A DNA stretch of 15,052 nucleotides from Ardenticatenaceae bacterium (GTDB lineage Bacteria; Chloroflexota; Anaerolineae; Promineifilales; Promineifilaceae), in assembly GCA_020634495.1 (NCBI GenBank), contig JACKBR010000080.1:1-15052 (forward strand), read 5' to 3'. Position 1 is the first letter of the stretch, and each line of letters opens with the position of its first letter. The position numbers were made by a program, and so were the translations under genes. Below, in pieces: positions 13,012 through 15,052 of this stretch. Below the pieces are notes generated by a model. That model worked only from the letters and a program-made list of their open reading frames with translations, ran no database searches and had not been told where the DNA came from.

Positions 13012-13239
13012 TCAGTATTCAGTGATCAGTGAATCGGTAATCAGTAACTGACCCACTGAATACTGATCTACTGAAAACTAACCCACTGAAAACTAACCCA
13101 CTGAAAACTAACCCACTGAAAACTAACCCACTGAAAACTAACCCACTGAAAACTAACCCACTGAAAACTGACCCACTGAAAACTGACCCACTGAATACTG
13201 GTCTACTGAATACTGGCCTACTGATTACTGCCCGACTGA
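13012..13239. repeat. Tandem array of about twelve 15-bp units at the URO-D gene end
   Basis: Twelve head-to-tail units of 15 bp run from 13051 to 13230. The core seven or so (13081-13185) are ACCCACTGAAAACTA or its ACTG-ending variant, nearly identical, and the edges are more diverged (ACTGAATACTG, ACTGATTACTG). A related inverted segment lies at 13012-13050. The array has no spacers, so it is not CRISPR. It fills the 254-bp interval between trmD and the URO-D gene and supplies the latter's stop codon (13225-13227). The homogeneous core with degraded edges suggests recent slippage expansion. Confidence 0.93.
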
Positions 13240-14208
13240 TTCGCGTAGGGCACGGATGTTGCGCAGGGGGGTGGTGGTCATGGCCACGCAGCCGGTGCCC
13301 AACAGCAGGCGACGGCCGTTTGTCTGGGCAATCGCATCTTTCACTTCTGCCAGCGTGTTTTCGGGCGATTCCTGGTGCAGCGTCCAGTGATCCACGCCGC
13401 CGCTGGCTGCCCCTTTGAACTGCTGTAAGCCATCGGCCAGCGAGATGCCTGTTTCCCGGTCGTGCCAGTTCAGCAGCTGCACCGGGTAGTCGGCAATGAG
13501 GTCAAACATCACATCGGTGCTGTGCAGGTGAACCATGTTGAGCCACAAATCTTGCACGGCGCTGAGGATTTGGTGGTCAAACGGCCGTCCCCATTCCTCA
13601 TACTCTGCGCGGCTCAGCAGCGGGTAGCGGGCGTGCTGGATGGCATAAAAAATGCCGTCGATGCCAATTTTCTTAGCCGCTTCGATGAAGCGCAGCGTGC
13701 TTTCCGTAATGGCTTCTTGCCCTTTGCGGAACAATTCCGGCTGGCGGCGCAGGTGAGTGATCATCGGTTCGTTGTCGGCCAGGTGCTTGGCCTGGGACAG
13801 CGGGGCAAAAATAGTGACCAGCACCGGCACGGAATCGCCAACCGCTTTTTTGACAAGGCGCAGCGCCTCAAGTTGGGTGGCCAGCATCCCTCTAGCGGGA
13901 TCGAGTGGCTGCAATTTGGCCCAATCTTCTGGCTGCTGGATGGGGCGCTGGATGTATTCGCGGGTGCCCTCGATGTGGCCCACCCAGCGGTCCTGCACGC
14001 CCCAATCCACCACCGAGTAGCTGCTGGCGGGGCCAACCTTCAGAATGTCCCAATCGTAATCTTGCTGCCATTTTAGATGGGCGGCGGCCAAGGCGTTTGC
14101 GTCCTGATCATCCCCAGGCCAATGCCGCCACAGGGCCACCGGAACCCGATCCGGTGCTGCGCCGCTGAGTGTGGCTTCCAATCGTTTTCGTTTGCTCCAG
14201 TTTGACAT
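13225..14208 (-). CDS. URO-D superfamily protein (uroporphyrinogen decarboxylase/corrinoid methyltransferase-like)
   Basis: From ATG 14208 this is 327 residues. The start is chosen for GGGAGAT immediately upstream; an ATG at 14223 would place that ribosome site inside the gene. The fold signature of the URO-D/MtaA group is seen in SNWSKRKRLEATLSGAAPDRVPVALWRHWPGDDQ-type N-terminal residues, the VPVLVTIFAPLSQA strand in the middle, VHLHSTDVM and the C-terminal GTGCVAMTTTPLRNIRALRE. The RQAGR active-site motif of true haem-pathway HemE is absent, so this is not a convincing HemE. It is more like the uncharacterised or methyltransferase branch, where a His and the GTGC cysteine may bind zinc (inference). 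The C-terminal Gln and stop come from the adjacent 15-bp repeat array. Confidence 0.85.
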   Translation of the reverse strand: MSNWSKRKRLEATLSGAAPDRVPVALWRHWPGDDQDANALAAAHLKWQQDYDWDILKVGPASSYSVVDWGVQDRWVGHIEGTREYIQRPIQQPEDWAKLQPLDPARGMLATQLEALRLVKKAVGDSVPVLVTIFAPLSQAKHLADNEPMITHLRRQPELFRKGQEAITESTLRFIEAAKKIGIDGIFYAIQHARYPLLSRAEYEEWGRPFDHQILSAVQDLWLNMVHLHSTDVMFDLIADYPVQLLNWHDRETGISLADGLQQFKGAASGGVDHWTLHQESPENTLAEVKDAIAQTNGRRLLLGTGCVAMTTTPLRNIRALRESVGQ

Positions 14209-14258
14209 AATATCTCCCATCATAAACTATTTTAGACCATGATCTTCCTTAAAAATTT

Positions 14259-14332
14259 ACCGCGGAGAACGCGGAGGACACGGAGAAAAAATTGCCCAGA
14301 GAAATCTCTGCGCTCTCTGCGTTCTCCGCGGT
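14259..14332. repeat. Inverted repeat with ACCGCGGAGAACGC arms in a divergent spacer
   Basis: ACCGCGGAGAACGC at 14259-14272 is exactly complementary to 14319-14332. The inner sequence continues as imperfect GGAGGACACGGAGA against TCTCTGCGCTCTCT pairing, giving a long hairpin of about 74 bases. It lies in the 186-bp spacer between the divergent URO-D and acyl-CoA dehydrogenase genes. Similar CGCGGAGAACGC-type dispersed repeats are widespread in environmental genomes. It also creates a false ORF rich in Arg on the minus strand. Confidence 0.85.
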
Positions 14333-14394
14333 GAAACCTCTTTTTATATTGTACCTGGTGGCGAACGATGTGGATTGTGGTTAGAATCGTTTTT

Positions 14395-15052
14395 ATGGAA
14401 AAGATGATGAATGACACTGAAAAACAAGCAGAAAAGAATGTAGAAACGGCCGTTTCCCTGGCCATCACCTTAGCAGAACAATTTGCCACACGGGCGGATG
14501 AGGCCGACAGAGCAGGCACGCTGCCTGCTGAAGACGTGGCCGCGCTGAAGGAATCGGGCTATTTGGGCATTAGCGTGCCGCGCGAATTTGGCGGGTACGG
14601 TTTGTCGCTGCGGGACTGCGTGGCGGCGCAGCTTGCGCTGGCCCAGGGCAGCACCTCCACGGCCATCGTGGCCGGAATGCAGGTGCACATTTTTGGCCAT
14701 GAGCGCGAAATTTGTGCCTGGGATGACGGCTGGTACGAAACGTTTTGCCGTCTGGCAGCCAATGGCGCGTTGTTTAACTCCATTGCCAGCGAACCGGCGA
14801 TGGGCAGCCCGTCACGCGGTGGGCTGCCGGCCACAACGGCCGTTCCTGCCAAAAATGGTGAGGGTTGGGTGGTGAACGGCCGTAAAACCTGGTCTACCGG
14901 CGGCAAACACCTCACCCACATGCTGGTGCGCGCTGCCCTGGAAGGCAAAAATGCCGTGGTGCTGGTAGAGCAAACCATGCCCGGCGTAGAATGGATCACC
15001 ACCTGGAGCGATTCGCTCAGCCTGCGGGCCAGCGACAGCCACGATGTGGTCT
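14395..15052 (+). CDS. Acyl-CoA dehydrogenase family protein (3' end outside window)
   Basis: This frame is open from ATG 14395 to the window edge, giving 219 residues and an unfinished last codon; ATGs at 14404 and 14407 are alternative starts. It matches the N-terminal and middle domains of flavin-dependent acyl-CoA dehydrogenases: a helical start (NVETAVSLAITLAEQFATRA), ALKESGYLGISVPREFGGYG (about 51-70), SIASEPAMGSPSRGG in the flavin/substrate region (about 128-142), WVVNGRKTWSTGG (about 157-169) and LRASDSHDV at the edge. These enzymes oxidise acyl-CoA thioesters. Related members with the same fold act as flavin monooxygenases, and the catalytic Glu is not in view, so the substrate class stays open. 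It is divergent from the URO-D gene across an inverted-repeat spacer. Confidence 0.9.
   Translation, partial: MEKMMNDTEKQAEKNVETAVSLAITLAEQFATRADEADRAGTLPAEDVAALKESGYLGISVPREFGGYGLSLRDCVAAQLALAQGSTSTAIVAGMQVHIFGHEREICAWDDGWYETFCRLAANGALFNSIASEPAMGSPSRGGLPATTAVPAKNGEGWVVNGRKTWSTGGKHLTHMLVRAALEGKNAVVLVEQTMPGVEWITTWSDSLSLRASDSHDVV

Larger units (their letters stand above)
606..14883. repeat. Dispersed palindromic octamer ACGGCCGT, about 34 copies
   Basis: Counting by eye, ACGGCCGT starts at 606, 688, 733, 1220, 2159, 2297, 2625, 3290, 4116, 4367, 4559, 5089, 5579, 5921, 5993, 6845, 7851, 7908, 9161, 9400, 9517, 9892, 9997, 11124, 11250, 11778, 12021, 12658, 12759, 13312, 13581, 14446, 14836 and 14876. 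Nearly all copies lie inside genes on both strands. They encode Thr-Ala-Val, Asn/Asp-Gly-Arg or Arg-Pro-Leu/Phe/Ser depending on phase. It occurs about once per 440 bp, against about 0.23 copies expected in the whole window for a random octamer. Confidence 0.95.

Noticed and set aside
13051..13230. Possible CRISPR array
   Set aside because: Units are 15 bp and directly adjacent with no unique spacers, and no cas gene is nearby; it is a simple tandem repeat.
13225..14208. HemE (haem-pathway uroporphyrinogen decarboxylase)
   Set aside because: The RQAGR motif of HemE is missing and no other haem gene is adjacent; annotated only at superfamily level.
14232..14519. 95-codon minus-strand frame with an Arg-rich RRERRDF / LRVLRVLRG segment
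   Set aside because: The Arg-rich part is the translated CGCGGAGAACGC inverted repeat and the rest is antisense to the dehydrogenase start; not a credible gene.

Overview
The window is about 15 kb of ordinary chromosome, moderately GC-rich and densely coding, and it carries several families of small repeats. Gene content and style suggest an uncultured member of Chloroflexota (Anaerolineae/Caldilineae-like). The clues are multi-GAF/PP2C regulators, STAS proteins with an SSAGLR-type motif, a PknB-like kinase with extracellular PPC-like repeats, URO-D family proteins and tandem CAGTAATCAGT-type repeats. This placement is inference. No rRNA, tRNA, insertion sequence, phage gene or CRISPR array was recognised.

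Layout. (1) Positions 1-315 hold the 3' end of a plus-strand gene for a secreted or surface-type beta protein. (2) Positions 401-3366 are on the minus strand: an Ada-like protein (AraC helix-turn-helix fused to O6-alkylguanine methyltransferase), a vapBC-type toxin-antitoxin pair with its own candidate promoter and operator, and the epoxyqueuosine reductase gene queG. (3) Positions 3458-10998 are on the plus strand: a partner-switching module (STAS antagonist, RsbW/SpoIIAB-like kinase, second STAS antagonist, membrane-anchored four-GAF PP2C phosphatase), then a LOG-family phosphoribohydrolase-like gene and a transmembrane Ser/Thr kinase with three PPC-like extracellular repeats. (4) Positions 11015-14208 are on the minus strand: an unknown four-helix membrane protein, trmD, and a URO-D family protein. 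(5) An acyl-CoA dehydrogenase-like gene starts at 14395 and runs off the right edge.

How the genes work together. In the partner-switching module the GAF-PP2C protein would sense a ligand or redox state and dephosphorylate the STAS proteins. These would then sequester the anti-sigma-type kinase, freeing a sigma factor or other effector that is not encoded here. The nearby PknB-like kinase makes this a phospho-signalling neighbourhood. queG and trmD both act in tRNA modification but sit about 9 kb apart in unrelated contexts.

The most unusual content is the repeat landscape. (a) The palindromic octamer ACGGCCGT occurs about 34 times, against roughly 0.2 expected by chance, and is read in all three codon phases. 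(b) GGAGATT heptad inverted repeats sit in frame inside queG (twice) and trmD (once); the heptad has no stop codon in any of six frames and adds a [12 protein letters not shown]-type peptide to essential-type enzymes. (c) A 15-bp CAGTAATCAGTRGGT family has stops in four of six frames and sits at gene ends, where it supplies the stop codons of four genes. The two larger families thus divide by location according to whether they can be translated.
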